A stretch of DNA of 64,000 bases. It comes from CAYZUC01 sp964481705 (GTDB lineage Bacteria; Bacillota; Clostridia; Lachnospirales; Lachnospiraceae). Every line of letters begins with the position of its first letter. Position 1 is the first letter of the stretch. The notes beneath the pieces are model-generated. The model was not told the origin of the DNA. It did not search any database and was given only the letters and a program-made list of their open reading frames with translations. The stretch covers positions 1 to 64,000 of the forward strand of contig CAYZUC010000003.1 of the NCBI GenBank assembly GCA_964481705.1, written 5' to 3'. Shown here in pieces: positions 9,497 to 19,130 of this stretch. The translations under genes and the position numbers were made by a program.

Positions 9497-9523
9497 TTAG
9501 GAGGTCATACCTAACCCTTTTTT
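9497..9523 (+). terminator. Weak putative terminator after the MBOAT operon
   Basis: TTAGG (9497-9501) can pair with CCTAA (9510-9514), followed by CCC and six T. The stem is only 5 bp, and the region also holds the 3' end of the convergent glycosyltransferase gene. Confidence 0.35.
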
Positions 9524-10461
9524 CTGTTACTTTTCTGTATTTGCAGCACCGTAGATAATACGGTCTTCCCATTGATTTGGGATAAATCCAAAAAAGGAAT
9601 TCCATGAATGAGGCATTTCATCGAAAGCCGCATCACCTGCATCAATCCAATTCCCTGTTGATAAAGAATCATCAAACGTACCATAGCGTTAACATTCAGC
9701 TCTTTCCACTGACTTCTGGATAGATGCTTTTTCAGGAATACCGCACCACGGATAAATGCTTCGAATCGAATGAGAACGGCATCCTTTTTGACCGCTTTCG
9801 TCAAGCTTCCCTCTCTGTCTGTAAGGCAATAGATACATGCATCGCTTGCTGCTATCGACTGCGCATAGAAGCTGCTCTGAATCGAAAATAAAGAATCGTT
9901 CGAATACATGATTTCTTCAAACTGTAATCCATGATTTACGAGCATTTCACGAAGTAACATCTTAGACCACGGGCTTGCATGATCATACTTTAAATGCAAT
10001 TCCCGGACCTCTGTTGGCGCCTGCAGATAATCCTTGATCTTCTTCTCATAATTCTGATGTCTGGTGGACGGTTCACCCGATGGAATGCAGATACTTTTGG
10101 GTGCAAAATAAATCAGCTCTGCTTTCGAATCAAAGTATTGCTCGAGCCTCTCATAATACCCCTCCCAAAAGAAGTCATCCGCATCGCTGAACAAAATCCA
10201 TTTTCCTCTTGCATATTGTAATCCAAGATTCCTGCAGGTTCCTGCTCCCTTTACTCCCTCGTTCCGATAGAATTGTACTCCCCTGTCCGAAAACTCCTCT
10301 ACCACCTTATGATACTCTTCCAAAAATCGATCACTTCGGTCGTCGACAACAATCACCTGGAGCTGGGCATGAGAACCTATAGACTCCAGTAATCTGCGAA
10401 GTCCCTGTGGAATATTATAATGTGGAATAATAATGGAATAACGATATTTTGATGCACACAT
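9511..10461 (-). CDS. Family 2 glycosyltransferase
   Basis: A 316-residue GT-A fold glycosyltransferase. The N-terminal YSIIIPHYN strand, VVDDRSD and the metal-binding FSDADDFF motif (about residue 95) place it in GT2. No membrane segment is obvious. The start has AAGGGG 5 nt upstream. It is the last gene of a minus-strand glycan cluster starting at 18214, and lies 15 bp after the pyruvyl-transferase-family gene. Donor and acceptor sugars unknown. Confidence 0.9.
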   Translation of the reverse strand: MCASKYRYSIIIPHYNIPQGLRRLLESIGSHAQLQVIVVDDRSDRFLEEYHKVVEEFSDRGVQFYRNEGVKGAGTCRNLGLQYARGKWILFSDADDFFWEGYYERLEQYFDSKAELIYFAPKSICIPSGEPSTRHQNYEKKIKDYLQAPTEVRELHLKYDHASPWSKMLLREMLVNHGLQFEEIMYSNDSLFSIQSSFYAQSIAASDACIYCLTDREGSLTKAVKKDAVLIRFEAFIRGAVFLKKHLSRSQWKELNVNAMVRLMILYQQGIGLMQVMRLSMKCLIHGIPFLDLSQINGKTVLSTVLQIQKSNRKKG

Positions 10462-10476
10462 AGTGTCCCCTTCGAT

Positions 10477-11322
10477 TTAATCCAAATACTTTGAAAAATC
10501 ACGAATAATCTCTGCCTTCTTTTGATCAACTGCGGTAGAGGATATCCCGTACATGCTCTTGATCTGATCGATATCAACAGCAAGTTTTTCCTTGAGATTT
10601 AACGGTTCCGGCGAACAGGAAAAAGAGGAATAGTAATCATCAAACTTAAATCCGTCTCCTGCAAGCTTGTCGGTAAGAATCACTCGCTGATTGGGAATTC
10701 CAAAGCTGTCAGCAATAATCAATCCATGCAGACTACTAGATACGATACAGGAGCACTCCGCTATCTTCTTAAGCGCCTCCATGGGCTCCATAGAGACATC
10801 GATGATAGTGCTTCCCGGAATTTTCTCCTGTAACATGGCATATTCCGGCTCTTCCTTTTCTCTCTGATGTGGAATAATTCCAAGAGAGTATTTCTTTCCT
10901 GGTTTCTCAGACAGCAGGTCTGCCGCCAACAATCCACCGTCTCCAAGAGAGCATTCTATTGGTTTTCCCAATATCTCTTCAATCCTCTCTTTACTAAGTC
11001 GTCCACGTACAGAAGCAATCCTCAAATGACTTCTGGTAGGAACCTCTAGTACTGTACCGTAGCGTATAAATCCCGCTGACCACAGCTGACAGGGTCGGTA
11101 AGAGCAAAGTCCGGTAAGCTTCTTTCGAAACCCTTCCTTTGAAGAAAAAATATCCTTCCTTGGCATAAAAAATCGGCGTAACCCACTTCCTATTCCGCTT
11201 GTTTCACATTCATTCCATTCTGCGTGTTCTACTTGATAACCAATGATGTTCTCAATAATCAAGGGATTTATCGCATCCCCAATATTGTCGCGGACACTAT
11301 AGCATACTTTAACCTTCTTCAT
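10477..11322 (-). CDS. Polysaccharide pyruvyl transferase family protein
   Basis: A 281-residue protein of the PS_pyruv_trans family, which includes enzymes that add ketal-linked pyruvate from PEP to surface glycans. Typical pieces are the N-terminal NIGDAINPLI, the LGDGGLLAADLL block (about 150) and the C-terminal SSLHGLIIADSFGIP block (about 215). The start overlaps the end of the upstream kinase gene by 14 bp, implying coupled translation. Many members act on undefined acceptors, so pyruvylation is likely but not proven. Confidence 0.85.
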   Translation of the reverse strand: MKKVKVCYSVRDNIGDAINPLIIENIIGYQVEHAEWNECETSGIGSGLRRFFMPRKDIFSSKEGFRKKLTGLCSYRPCQLWSAGFIRYGTVLEVPTRSHLRIASVRGRLSKERIEEILGKPIECSLGDGGLLAADLLSEKPGKKYSLGIIPHQREKEEPEYAMLQEKIPGSTIIDVSMEPMEALKKIAECSCIVSSSLHGLIIADSFGIPNQRVILTDKLAGDGFKFDDYYSSFSCSPEPLNLKEKLAVDIDQIKSMYGISSTAVDQKKAEIIRDFSKYLD

Positions 11323-12001
11323 ATTTCTCCGTATATTCCTTCCAAAAGATTTCTGTATTTTCTTCCGGTGACTCTGTCATCGAAATTGTGAAACTGTCCT
11401 GTGTTGTGAGGGAAGAACGTAAATAATCCAGATTCTCCTGTTTTACGTTAAGCGTACGCAGCAGTTGTTCTTCATCCAGCCTGCAATATCGGTCATTCTC
11501 ACGATTACGTGCTTTCAGTCTGCGGATATCTTCTTCCAAGGGAACCCTGCAATCCACAATAACATACTTATCAATACAGCTGATCAGTTTTCTGACCTGG
11601 TCCTTTGTGAGCAGCTTTTCGTCTATAAGAACATCGTACGGAATCGATGACAGATACTGCAATATCCCTTCATCAAGCAGTACGACTGCTTTCGCCTTCT
11701 TGCCACAAACAACAAGAAGCCTTGCATATAATTCCAAAAGAGTCCTCATAAAGTATTCTCTCTTCTTATCATACGGAAAATCGGAATAAAATCGCTGAAT
11801 CCTATCTACATTATTACGAATAGACGGTTTTATCCGTTGTATCTGAAAGCTAAGAAAAGCACCACGAAATAAGGGACCATCCTTCATAATCTCTTCAAAT
11901 GTGTAAACTTGATATCCCTCTTTTTCAAATCTCTGCTTCACAAGGGCAAGAAGTGTACTTTTTCCGCAGCCCGGAAGTCCTGATAACTCAACAATCTGCA
12001 T
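11309..12001 (-). CDS. P-loop kinase-like protein of the glycan cluster
   Basis: About 230 residues with an N-terminal Walker A, LSGLPGCGKST (about 5-15), as in small-molecule or nucleoside kinases. The rest includes a lid-like basic stretch (RRLKARNRENDR, near 165). The start is the ATG at 12001, which follows a GAGGATGG site and lies just after the stop of the ABC flippase gene; the longer frame from 12085 would overlap that gene. Its substrate is unknown. Position between the flippase and a pyruvyl-transferase-family gene suggests phosphorylation of a glycan precursor or lipid carrier, which is inference. Confidence 0.75.
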   Translation of the reverse strand: MQIVELSGLPGCGKSTLLALVKQRFEKEGYQVYTFEEIMKDGPLFRGAFLSFQIQRIKPSIRNNVDRIQRFYSDFPYDKKREYFMRTLLELYARLLVVCGKKAKAVVLLDEGILQYLSSIPYDVLIDEKLLTKDQVRKLISCIDKYVIVDCRVPLEEDIRRLKARNRENDRYCRLDEEQLLRTLNVKQENLDYLRSSLTTQDSFTISMTESPEENTEIFWKEYTEKYEEG

Positions 12002-12008
12002 ACCATCC

Positions 12009-13823
12009 TCACTCCTGCGTCCCAAACACTTCTTCCTTGGAACGTTCCTCTGCTTTTCCACCGGTAATCTCATAAATACGGTCACAGCTCTTAATCGTAG
12101 TCAGGCGATGAGCCACAATAATTAATGTCTTATGTCCCTGTAATGTCTCGATGGATTCCATAACAGCGCTCTCGGTCTCACCATCCAAGGCTGAAGTTGC
12201 CTCATCCAGTACGAGAATCTCCGGATTGTAATATAAAGCACGCGCAATCGCAACCCTTTGTCTCTGTCCACCAGAGAATTTCACACCTCGTTCTCCTACA
12301 ATGGTATCAATCCCCTTCGGTAGTGAACGTACAAACTCTGCAAGTTGTGATTGTTCCAACGCTTCCCACACCTTATCATCGTCAATTTCCTCCGGCAGTA
12401 AGCCAAAGGAGACATTATTTCGAATGGTATCATCGGTAAGGAAAACGGACTGCGGTACATAACCAATCATGCGAGCCCACTCTCTTGGAATCGCATAGAT
12501 GTCCTTTCCGTCTACCTGAATGCTGCCTTCTTTTGGTGGAAGCAATCCAAGAATGATATCGGCAAGCGTTGTTTTTCCTGCACCGGAGGCTCCGATCAAA
12601 GCGACCGATTCACCATGATGAATGGTAAGAGACAATCCATCCAGTACGTTATAATCACTATTGTTATAACGCCACACGATCTCGTTAATTGCTATCTCCT
12701 TTTCAAAGCTGCAGGTCTTGGGATCAATTTCTGTCTTCTCTGTAATTCCCTTTTTTGAAGAATACTCTAATCGATACTTCTCATACTCACGTGCCGCTAC
12801 AATATTTTCATAGGCTTCCTGCAGCGTTGGACGATAAAACACAAGTCCTGATATGTAGCTGGAGATGTTCGCAACAGAGGGAAGAATCTTAAAGGCGGCT
12901 ACCGCAAATACCCCAAGCTGTGGTACAAAGCTCTGAATATCCACTCCCTGAACGATACGAAAGCATACGACTCCCATAATTCCACCGATGCATACTGCCT
13001 CCACAATACGATTGGGGCAGGCAACAATGAAGTTGTAGGCAAGATTTGTCTGTCTTTTTAAGTCAGCCGCCTCATCATACTGAGTCACAAAATTATCGTT
13101 CCGCTTCATAACGGTAATTTCCTTGATTCCGTTAATTGCCTGATATGCATGTTTGCTACAGTATTTTGCTGCTTCTCTCTGTTTATTACCCATATCACGC
13201 ATGATACCCTTAAAGCCAAAAGTAACAGCCAGCAGACAGATGCCTGCCAGACCCACTACCCCTACCGCCATAAATGTGTCCGATATAAGCAGAAAAACAG
13301 CAATCGCTGCACAGGTCAAGGTCTCGGCTAACAGCTTGAATATATTCGAAATAATGTTAAATACGCCATTTACATCCGTATTTACACCACGAATAATATC
13401 TGCACTGTTGTGCTCAAGAAAGAATGTATACGGCCGTTTCATATATGAGCGAAGCATCAGAGTCGCCAATTCACGGTTGATTGAGGAATTCAGTCGATTC
13501 TGTTCATAAACAGAAAATAAAATGACTGCATTTTTAACGATATATAAAACCACGATACAAAGTGCAAGAACCACCAGAAGGTTCTGGCTTCCTTTGATAT
13601 GAAGTACATGAATCAATATATTTCCATACCAGGACTGTTGCATCTTTTCCGGTTGCATAACCATCTGTAGAAAAGGAAGCATAACCGATACTCCCAACAT
13701 TTCAAACATAGAACCGACCAAAATACAAAAGAAAACGAAAGCACATTTCTTCTTCTGTCTGGTGTCGAGTACAATCAACAGTTGCCTAATCATTTGTAAT
13801 AGTGTCTTAATATTCTGATACAT
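12009..13823 (-). CDS. ABC transporter, PglK-like lipid-linked oligosaccharide flippase
   Basis: A 604-residue half-transporter. The first helix region (FEMLGVSVMLPFLQMV, about 43-58) resembles PglK-type exporters that flip lipid-linked glycans. The ATPase domain is complete: Walker A GASGAGKTT (about 415), signature FSGGQRQRVAIARAL, Walker B LVLDEATSALD and H-loop VAHRLTT. Full catalytic residues suggest a homodimer. The ATG at 13823 is chosen because GGAGG precedes it and it lies 3 nt after the upstream gene's stop. Its place among glycosyltransferases supports export of the glycan they build. Confidence 0.85.
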   Translation of the reverse strand: MYQNIKTLLQMIRQLLIVLDTRQKKKCAFVFFCILVGSMFEMLGVSVMLPFLQMVMQPEKMQQSWYGNILIHVLHIKGSQNLLVVLALCIVVLYIVKNAVILFSVYEQNRLNSSINRELATLMLRSYMKRPYTFFLEHNSADIIRGVNTDVNGVFNIISNIFKLLAETLTCAAIAVFLLISDTFMAVGVVGLAGICLLAVTFGFKGIMRDMGNKQREAAKYCSKHAYQAINGIKEITVMKRNDNFVTQYDEAADLKRQTNLAYNFIVACPNRIVEAVCIGGIMGVVCFRIVQGVDIQSFVPQLGVFAVAAFKILPSVANISSYISGLVFYRPTLQEAYENIVAAREYEKYRLEYSSKKGITEKTEIDPKTCSFEKEIAINEIVWRYNNSDYNVLDGLSLTIHHGESVALIGASGAGKTTLADIILGLLPPKEGSIQVDGKDIYAIPREWARMIGYVPQSVFLTDDTIRNNVSFGLLPEEIDDDKVWEALEQSQLAEFVRSLPKGIDTIVGERGVKFSGGQRQRVAIARALYYNPEILVLDEATSALDGETESAVMESIETLQGHKTLIIVAHRLTTIKSCDRIYEITGGKAEERSKEEVFGTQE

Positions 13824-13825
13824 AT

Positions 13826-14833
13826 CTATGCCTCCGAAGCTTTCTTTACATAATAGTATAGGTGAAGGATTCGCTCGCATTTCATTTTAACGAGACGATA
13901 CAACAGCAAATAATAGCTCCCCAGCAGCTCCTTCGTTGCATAGGGAGATGCCTTTCGAAATATATCACTTTTTCGAATCCTTGTAAGTACTTCTTTCTTT
14001 TTCTGATAAGAACACGAAGCCTGTAAAAGACGAATCATACGGGGAATCATGCTCTTCAGATAATTCTGATAGCACTTCTTTTCCCTGGCCGGATCTAACA
14101 GACCTGCTCCCTCCAATACCAATAGACTATATTCTGCAGGACATCCAATATCATACGCTGTCTCAGGGCGAAATCCATGTGACAGGCTTGTACTGCGAAT
14201 ACGATAATGATACAAAGCTTCCTGATAGTATACCCCCTTCTTCACCTGAACAAGAAGAGGAAACAACTGCATCTTGTCAAGACCTACACGAACGTCTCCA
14301 TAACGCTCATAATCCCTTCTGCTCTGCTCCCATACCTGTCTCCGAAAAACCTTGTTACACAAAGAATGATTCGTATACTCCAATACGAAATCAATGATTA
14401 CCTGCTGCTCAAGAATCGTTCCTGAAGAGATCGGGCAGGTCCAGCAGTCCTCTTTCCTATCTCCAAAGGTGTCAATATCAAACAATACCATATCAACATC
14501 ATTCTTTTGAAACCAGTCCAGACATTTTTCCAGCAAATCCGGTGCAAGTAAATCATCTGCATCCATGATATAAAAGTAATCTCCCTGCAAATGAAGAAGC
14601 CCCTCACGTCTGGCAAGCAATGCACCGCGACATTCACCGCAAATATACCGAATACGTGAATCCTTTTTTGCATATTGCTGACAGATATCACCCGTGCTGT
14701 CTGTAGAACCATCATTCACCAGAAACAATTCAAAATTGGGGTATGTCTGAGCAAGAACAGAGTCCAAGCAGGCCCCGATATCCTTTTCATCATTATGTGT
14801 TGCAATAATAATACTATACTTTTCCTCTGACAA
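13826..14833 (-). CDS. Family 2 glycosyltransferase
   Basis: A 335-residue GT2 enzyme: YSIIIATHN at the N-terminus, VNDGSTDST (about 38-46) and the metal-binding MDADDLL near residue 92. Start is a TTG with GAGAGG 8 nt upstream, inside the tight junction with the preceding GT4 gene (stop 2 nt before). The C-terminal 100 residues are basic and not diagnostic. Part of the 9.5-18.2 kb glycan cluster. Confidence 0.9.
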   Translation of the reverse strand: MSEEKYSIIIATHNDEKDIGACLDSVLAQTYPNFELFLVNDGSTDSTGDICQQYAKKDSRIRYICGECRGALLARREGLLHLQGDYFYIMDADDLLAPDLLEKCLDWFQKNDVDMVLFDIDTFGDRKEDCWTCPISSGTILEQQVIIDFVLEYTNHSLCNKVFRRQVWEQSRRDYERYGDVRVGLDKMQLFPLLVQVKKGVYYQEALYHYRIRSTSLSHGFRPETAYDIGCPAEYSLLVLEGAGLLDPAREKKCYQNYLKSMIPRMIRLLQASCSYQKKKEVLTRIRKSDIFRKASPYATKELLGSYYLLLYRLVKMKCERILHLYYYVKKASEA

Positions 14834-14835
14834 CT

Positions 14836-16098
14836 TTACAACCTCTCTATCATAGAAGCAAATTCTTTGTAATTCTTTTCGGCATCAAACCGTTCTTCCC
14901 ACCGCTTACGCGCATTCTTTCCCATGCTTTCCCGCTCCTGCACGCTTAACTCACAAAAGGTAACAAATGCAGCGGCGGCCTGTTCAGGCGTCGGATCTGC
15001 CGGCAGAAGAATTCCACAGGTATCATCTACAATCTCGGTGACCCCACCCACATTCGTCGTGATAACAGGCATCCCATAAGCAAAGGCTTCCATCATGCTG
15101 ACAGGAATTCCTTCTGTGGATGACATGGATAGGAAAGCATCATACTTCCCCTGCTTATAGCTCTCGTGAATCTGTTCGTTTGACACAAAGCCAGCAAAGG
15201 AATAGTGTATATTCTCTTTCTCGTCAAGCTTTTCCTTCGCAAGCTTTTCCAACTCTTCCTCCAACTCACCAATGCCATAATGTGTCCAATTGATCTGCTG
15301 GGATACTACTCTCGATAAAGCTTCGATAAGTAATGCCACTCTTTTTAATGGAATCAGATGCGAACAGCTCACAAAATGAATTCCCTCATGCGCTTGTTCC
15401 TTACTTCCGTCTCCTCCATGTGTCCCAAGATAGCAAAGTTCATAACGACTCTTATGCTCCTCTGTCCCATAATGAGAAAGAAAGTACTCTCTCCCCATTT
15501 GGCTGATAAAACAGATCTTGTCCACCATCCCGTCCATTTGCCGCAAATATGGCTGATAACCATTCTTGCGACGTTCCTCATATAAATCACAGCCATGTAC
15601 TCTTGTGATGATGTGAATCCTGCGGTGTCTATTGTTTCTTCGGCAAATCTCTGCAGCCAGAGTGCCACCGTCAAACCAATAGGTATAAAAAACAATGTCA
15701 TCCTTAGAGTCAATAGCCGATATCACATGCTCCAAGGTACGCGCCGTACGCAAAGCAACTGCATAAAGGAAAACTGCTTCTGCAGCATTTTGCATAAAAT
15801 GAGGCTTATGACTGGCACGCAATATGGCTATCTCATGATAAAAGGTTCCGGAAAAAAGAGCTTTCCATAAGCCCAAAATGTTCTCCATACGACTGTTCTT
15901 CACATGGGAAACCTTAATGCCCTTCGGTATCGTGGTATAAACCTGTCTTTTCTCGTTGTCACTCAGCTCCCCCACATCGGCACGAGATACAATCTGTACC
16001 GGGAAACGGCTGCATAGAAACGGAAGTTCCGGACCAATAAAGGACTGTTCGTCCTTTCCATATGGATATGACGCGGTAATTAAAATGACCTGTTTCAT
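14836..16098 (-). CDS. GT4-type glycosyltransferase
   Basis: About 420 residues with the GT-B fold. The C-terminal glycos_transf_1 domain has the family signature around SSTEGIPVSMMEAFAYGMP (near residue 330) with the E-x7-E pattern, followed by TNVGGVTEIVDD. Of two possible ATGs, 16098 has AGGA at correct spacing, while 16104 abuts that site. Retaining sugar transfer onto a lipid-linked acceptor is expected. Confidence 0.9.
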   Translation of the reverse strand: MKQVILITASYPYGKDEQSFIGPELPFLCSRFPVQIVSRADVGELSDNEKRQVYTTIPKGIKVSHVKNSRMENILGLWKALFSGTFYHEIAILRASHKPHFMQNAAEAVFLYAVALRTARTLEHVISAIDSKDDIVFYTYWFDGGTLAAEICRRNNRHRRIHIITRVHGCDLYEERRKNGYQPYLRQMDGMVDKICFISQMGREYFLSHYGTEEHKSRYELCYLGTHGGDGSKEQAHEGIHFVSCSHLIPLKRVALLIEALSRVVSQQINWTHYGIGELEEELEKLAKEKLDEKENIHYSFAGFVSNEQIHESYKQGKYDAFLSMSSTEGIPVSMMEAFAYGMPVITTNVGGVTEIVDDTCGILLPADPTPEQAAAAFVTFCELSVQERESMGKNARKRWEERFDAEKNYKEFASMIERL

Positions 16099-16136
16099 AA
16101 GCATTCCTATCTGTGTATTTCACACTTTGCTATCTC

Positions 16137-17033
16137 TCAATATTTATGAAAAATCCGTTCCAAAATACCTTTCAGAAATGTATAAATGCAACGCATATTA
16201 TGAGGGAAATAAAGAAAAGACCCCATAAGCATTCGAAAAGCATCCGGAATATGCTGTCTTTTCGCCGCCTCGTTAATCATAACACTGACAAATTGCATTC
16301 TTGCCCTTGGATACTTATCATAAAGCTCACGGTACTTATCGAGTAACTGATTCCATCCCGTCATCCGTCGTTCAAAGCTCCCAGTGATGGACAAGCTGCC
16401 GACATAGTAAACAGAAAGGGTCTCATCCACATATGCTGTCTGATGAGCAGCCGCCATACGAATCCAAAGGTCATAATCCTGTGATGATGGAAAATTCGAG
16501 TCAAACATTCCTGCTTCTTTCACCATCGACAAATTCATAAGTGGAACCGAACAACCACCAATGAAATTGCTACCCAGTAGAGGTTCCAGAATATCCCCCT
16601 CGTAAAACTGTTTTCTCTTATCCGGTTTAATATCTATCGTATCTGATTTTACAACAAAGTTGGAATAGACCAGACCAATTCCGTCTCTCATGGCAGCAAC
16701 TTGTTTCTCCAGCTTTGTGGGTAACCACTCATCATCATCATCCAAAAGAGCCAGATATCTTCCGGTTGCCTTGCTGATTCCAAGATTTCTCGATGCGCAT
16801 GCACCCTTCCGCTCCAAATTAGACAGGAAAAGTACCTCATGTCCCTTACAGCTCCTACCACAGAACGTACGCTCCAGCTCTTCCGTATTACAGCTGGCGT
16901 CATTAACAACAATCAACTCTATCTGTGAATACGTCTGATTTTCCACACTCGAGACTGCACGCATCAACACATCTTTTGGTCGGTCACAGGTCGTAATCAC
17001 GACGGATACGACTGCTGTATTACTCTCTCGCAT
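16137..17033 (-). CDS. Family 2 glycosyltransferase
   Basis: A 298-residue GT2 enzyme with VSVVITTCDRP at the N-terminus, VVNDASCNTEE (about 37) and the metal-binding LLDDDDEWLP near residue 95. It overlaps the end of the upstream GT4 gene by 37 bp, so the two are translationally coupled; AGGAG lies 11 nt before the ATG. Length and layout are normal. Substrate unknown. Confidence 0.9.
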   Translation of the reverse strand: MRESNTAVVSVVITTCDRPKDVLMRAVSSVENQTYSQIELIVVNDASCNTEELERTFCGRSCKGHEVLFLSNLERKGACASRNLGISKATGRYLALLDDDDEWLPTKLEKQVAAMRDGIGLVYSNFVVKSDTIDIKPDKRKQFYEGDILEPLLGSNFIGGCSVPLMNLSMVKEAGMFDSNFPSSQDYDLWIRMAAAHQTAYVDETLSVYYVGSLSITGSFERRMTGWNQLLDKYRELYDKYPRARMQFVSVMINEAAKRQHIPDAFRMLMGSFLYFPHNMRCIYTFLKGILERIFHKY

Positions 17034-18214
17034 AGCTCTTTGTACTCCTTACCAATAATCTCCATTCCAAACTCTTTTTTCGTAAGTCTGGAGATTTCTG
17101 TATAATTACTCTGTTCTACACTCCAACGTATCCCCGCCTGAAGATCCGCTTTATCAAAGGGAGCGGCCAGATATCCATTTTCCTTATGGTGTATCATGTC
17201 CTTCATACCGCCAACCGCGAATGCAGTTACCGGAATACCACAGGAAAGCGCCTCCGTAACGGCATTGGACAAATTCTCCTGACGTGACGGAATAACGTAA
17301 ACATCCGCCAGATTATATATCTCTGCCATGTCAGATGGGGAAGAAATACTCCCTAATCCATGAATCTTCATCTTCTGATCGGGAAGAGCTACTTTTCCAT
17401 CTCCCCCCACAATAAGCAGTTCATAATAGGTTTCATCCAAACCCTTTATCGATTCTGACAACAGGTCAAAGCCCTTACGGCTGTCCCCCGGAATCATGGC
17501 ACTAAACAGAATCAACTTTTTGGTGGGATGTATGCCATACTTCCTACGCAGGCCTTCGCGTTCCATGGGGTGAAAGATATCGGTATTAACCGGATTCTTG
17601 ATACAAATAATCTTCTGTGTACCTAGCAGATGACTGGAGCGGGCACAATCCGTAATCCATTCACTACATCCAATCACAGTGACGTTGTTCCATTTATGTG
17701 AAAACAATGCTTCTTTTCTTCTCATGATTCTTCGTGAGAGATCCTTATCCCTCTTTGCTCCCAGTATGGGGCACCTGCCACAACGTTCACGGTACCGACC
17801 ACACTCACCATCATAATGACAGCCTCCCGTAAAAAGCCACATATCATGCATAACACATAGGACAGGTTTTCCGGTATTAAAAAAACGTTCCATCATGCGA
17901 TAGGATAAAAAGGAATTCACCCAATGCAGGACATATACATCCGCCTCCTGAATCTCAGGAACATTTAAAAGATTCTTACCAAGGGGATCATTAATAATGT
18001 CACCCTTGGAAGCAAGTAGGTTTACATAATTCCTCGCGCGTGACAAAAACAAACGAAACCCGGTATTCATGACCGGCACGACATCCTCGTCACTATTCTT
18101 TTCTCGAACTACTACAACCGATTCCATTCCCTGCTGTCTCATACTCAGACTGATATTAGCAGCAGCACGATAGGCACCACCATAATCGGTTGTTGTTAAA
18201 TGTACTATTTTCAT
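16997..18214 (-). CDS. GT4 glycosyltransferase with cysteine cluster (WcaC-like)
   Basis: A 405-residue GT-B glycosyltransferase. The N-terminal half carries HDMWLFTGGCHYDGECG followed by CGRCP, a cysteine-rich element also seen in WcaC/colanic-acid-type enzymes and possibly metal-binding (about residues 118-145). The C-terminal domain has SRQENLSNAVTEALSCGIP and the AVGGM loop. It is the first gene of the minus-strand glycan cluster, 30-60 bp downstream of a likely promoter. Confidence 0.88.
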   Translation of the reverse strand: MKIVHLTTTDYGGAYRAAANISLSMRQQGMESVVVVREKNSDEDVVPVMNTGFRLFLSRARNYVNLLASKGDIINDPLGKNLLNVPEIQEADVYVLHWVNSFLSYRMMERFFNTGKPVLCVMHDMWLFTGGCHYDGECGRYRERCGRCPILGAKRDKDLSRRIMRRKEALFSHKWNNVTVIGCSEWITDCARSSHLLGTQKIICIKNPVNTDIFHPMEREGLRRKYGIHPTKKLILFSAMIPGDSRKGFDLLSESIKGLDETYYELLIVGGDGKVALPDQKMKIHGLGSISSPSDMAEIYNLADVYVIPSRQENLSNAVTEALSCGIPVTAFAVGGMKDMIHHKENGYLAAPFDKADLQAGIRWSVEQSNYTEISRLTKKEFGMEIIGKEYKELCERVIQQSYPS

Positions 18215-18243
18215 GAGTTTGTTTCCTTTGCACAGATAGAGTT

Positions 18244-18272
18244 AGTATACCATGATACCGTAAAAAGAACAA
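18244..18272 (-). promoter_or_regulatory. Putative promoter of the 9.5-18.2 kb glycan cluster
   Basis: Minus strand: TTGTTC (18267-18272), 17-nt spacer, TATACT (18244-18249) with a TGG extension. The leader would be about 25 nt, containing AAAGGAA before the ATG at 18214. Confidence 0.5.
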
Positions 18273-18314
18273 TTGCATCCGTATAAGAATTCCTTCTGCG
18301 CACATGGTTGATCC

Positions 18315-19130
18315 TTAATCCTTTATCTGTCGCCCCTCATGATCCATATGATAGTTATCCTTATGAATCAATTCCGATAATGGAACGATCGAGTATCCCT
18401 GTTCCTTAAGACTCATAATAACCTGTTCCAACGCCTGAGATGTATACTTCGCCCCATTATGACAAAGGATAATACTTCCATTTCCCAGATGTTTGTGTTC
18501 GGTTACCGTCTTAACAATGGATTCTGCGCCATAATCCTTCCAATCCAGAGAATCCACATCCCACTGTATACTGTAATAGCCGCATGCGTCCGCATTTTTT
18601 ATGACATGATTGTCATATGCTCCATAGGGTGGTCGAAAAAGCTCCATTTCTACACCTGTTAATTCCTTGACCTTATTATGTACATCCAGAAGTTCCTTTT
18701 TGCATTGTTCATCTGACAATTGTGTCATATCCTTATGATTTTCACTATGATTACCCAAATCATGTCCTGCTGCCTGTATTGCCTTCACATCCTCCGGATA
18801 CTCCTGAACCCATCCTCCGGTCATAAAGAATGTGACATGTATGTCATTTTGTTTTAATATATCCAAAATTTCCTTTGTATCCTCATTTCCCCATGCCGCA
18901 TCAAAGGTAAGTGCAACCTTCTTCTCATCGGTACCAACACAGTATATGGGAAGCTCTCTTCCATCTACGCTGCTGCTTACCGTTACACTGTCAGAATACT
19001 TCATTCCAATTGCTACCGTTATCATAAGTAAGGTAAACCAGAAAAATCCACATTTTAAAATACGCACACCGGTTTCTGTCAGAACCTCAATGGTATCATT
19101 ATGTAATAGGCCTTCCCCATTTCTTTGCAT
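18315..19130 (-). CDS. Polysaccharide deacetylase, PdaB-like
   Basis: A 271-residue membrane-anchored NodB-fold deacetylase. One N-terminal membrane segment (about 27-45) precedes the catalytic domain: LTFDAAWGNEDT (about 73), the zinc-binding NHSENH motif (about 128), RPPYG (about 165) and the C-terminal LCHNG motif. The TFDAAWGN form resembles PdaB/YlxY-type proteins linked to sporulation. The start codon directly follows the U-tract of an intrinsic terminator, with no ribosome site except the G-run of the hairpin arm. No other in-frame start has a better site. Confidence 0.88.
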   Translation of the reverse strand: MQRNGEGLLHNDTIEVLTETGVRILKCGFFWFTLLMITVAIGMKYSDSVTVSSSVDGRELPIYCVGTDEKKVALTFDAAWGNEDTKEILDILKQNDIHVTFFMTGGWVQEYPEDVKAIQAAGHDLGNHSENHKDMTQLSDEQCKKELLDVHNKVKELTGVEMELFRPPYGAYDNHVIKNADACGYYSIQWDVDSLDWKDYGAESIVKTVTEHKHLGNGSIILCHNGAKYTSQALEQVIMSLKEQGYSIVPLSELIHKDNYHMDHEGRQIKD

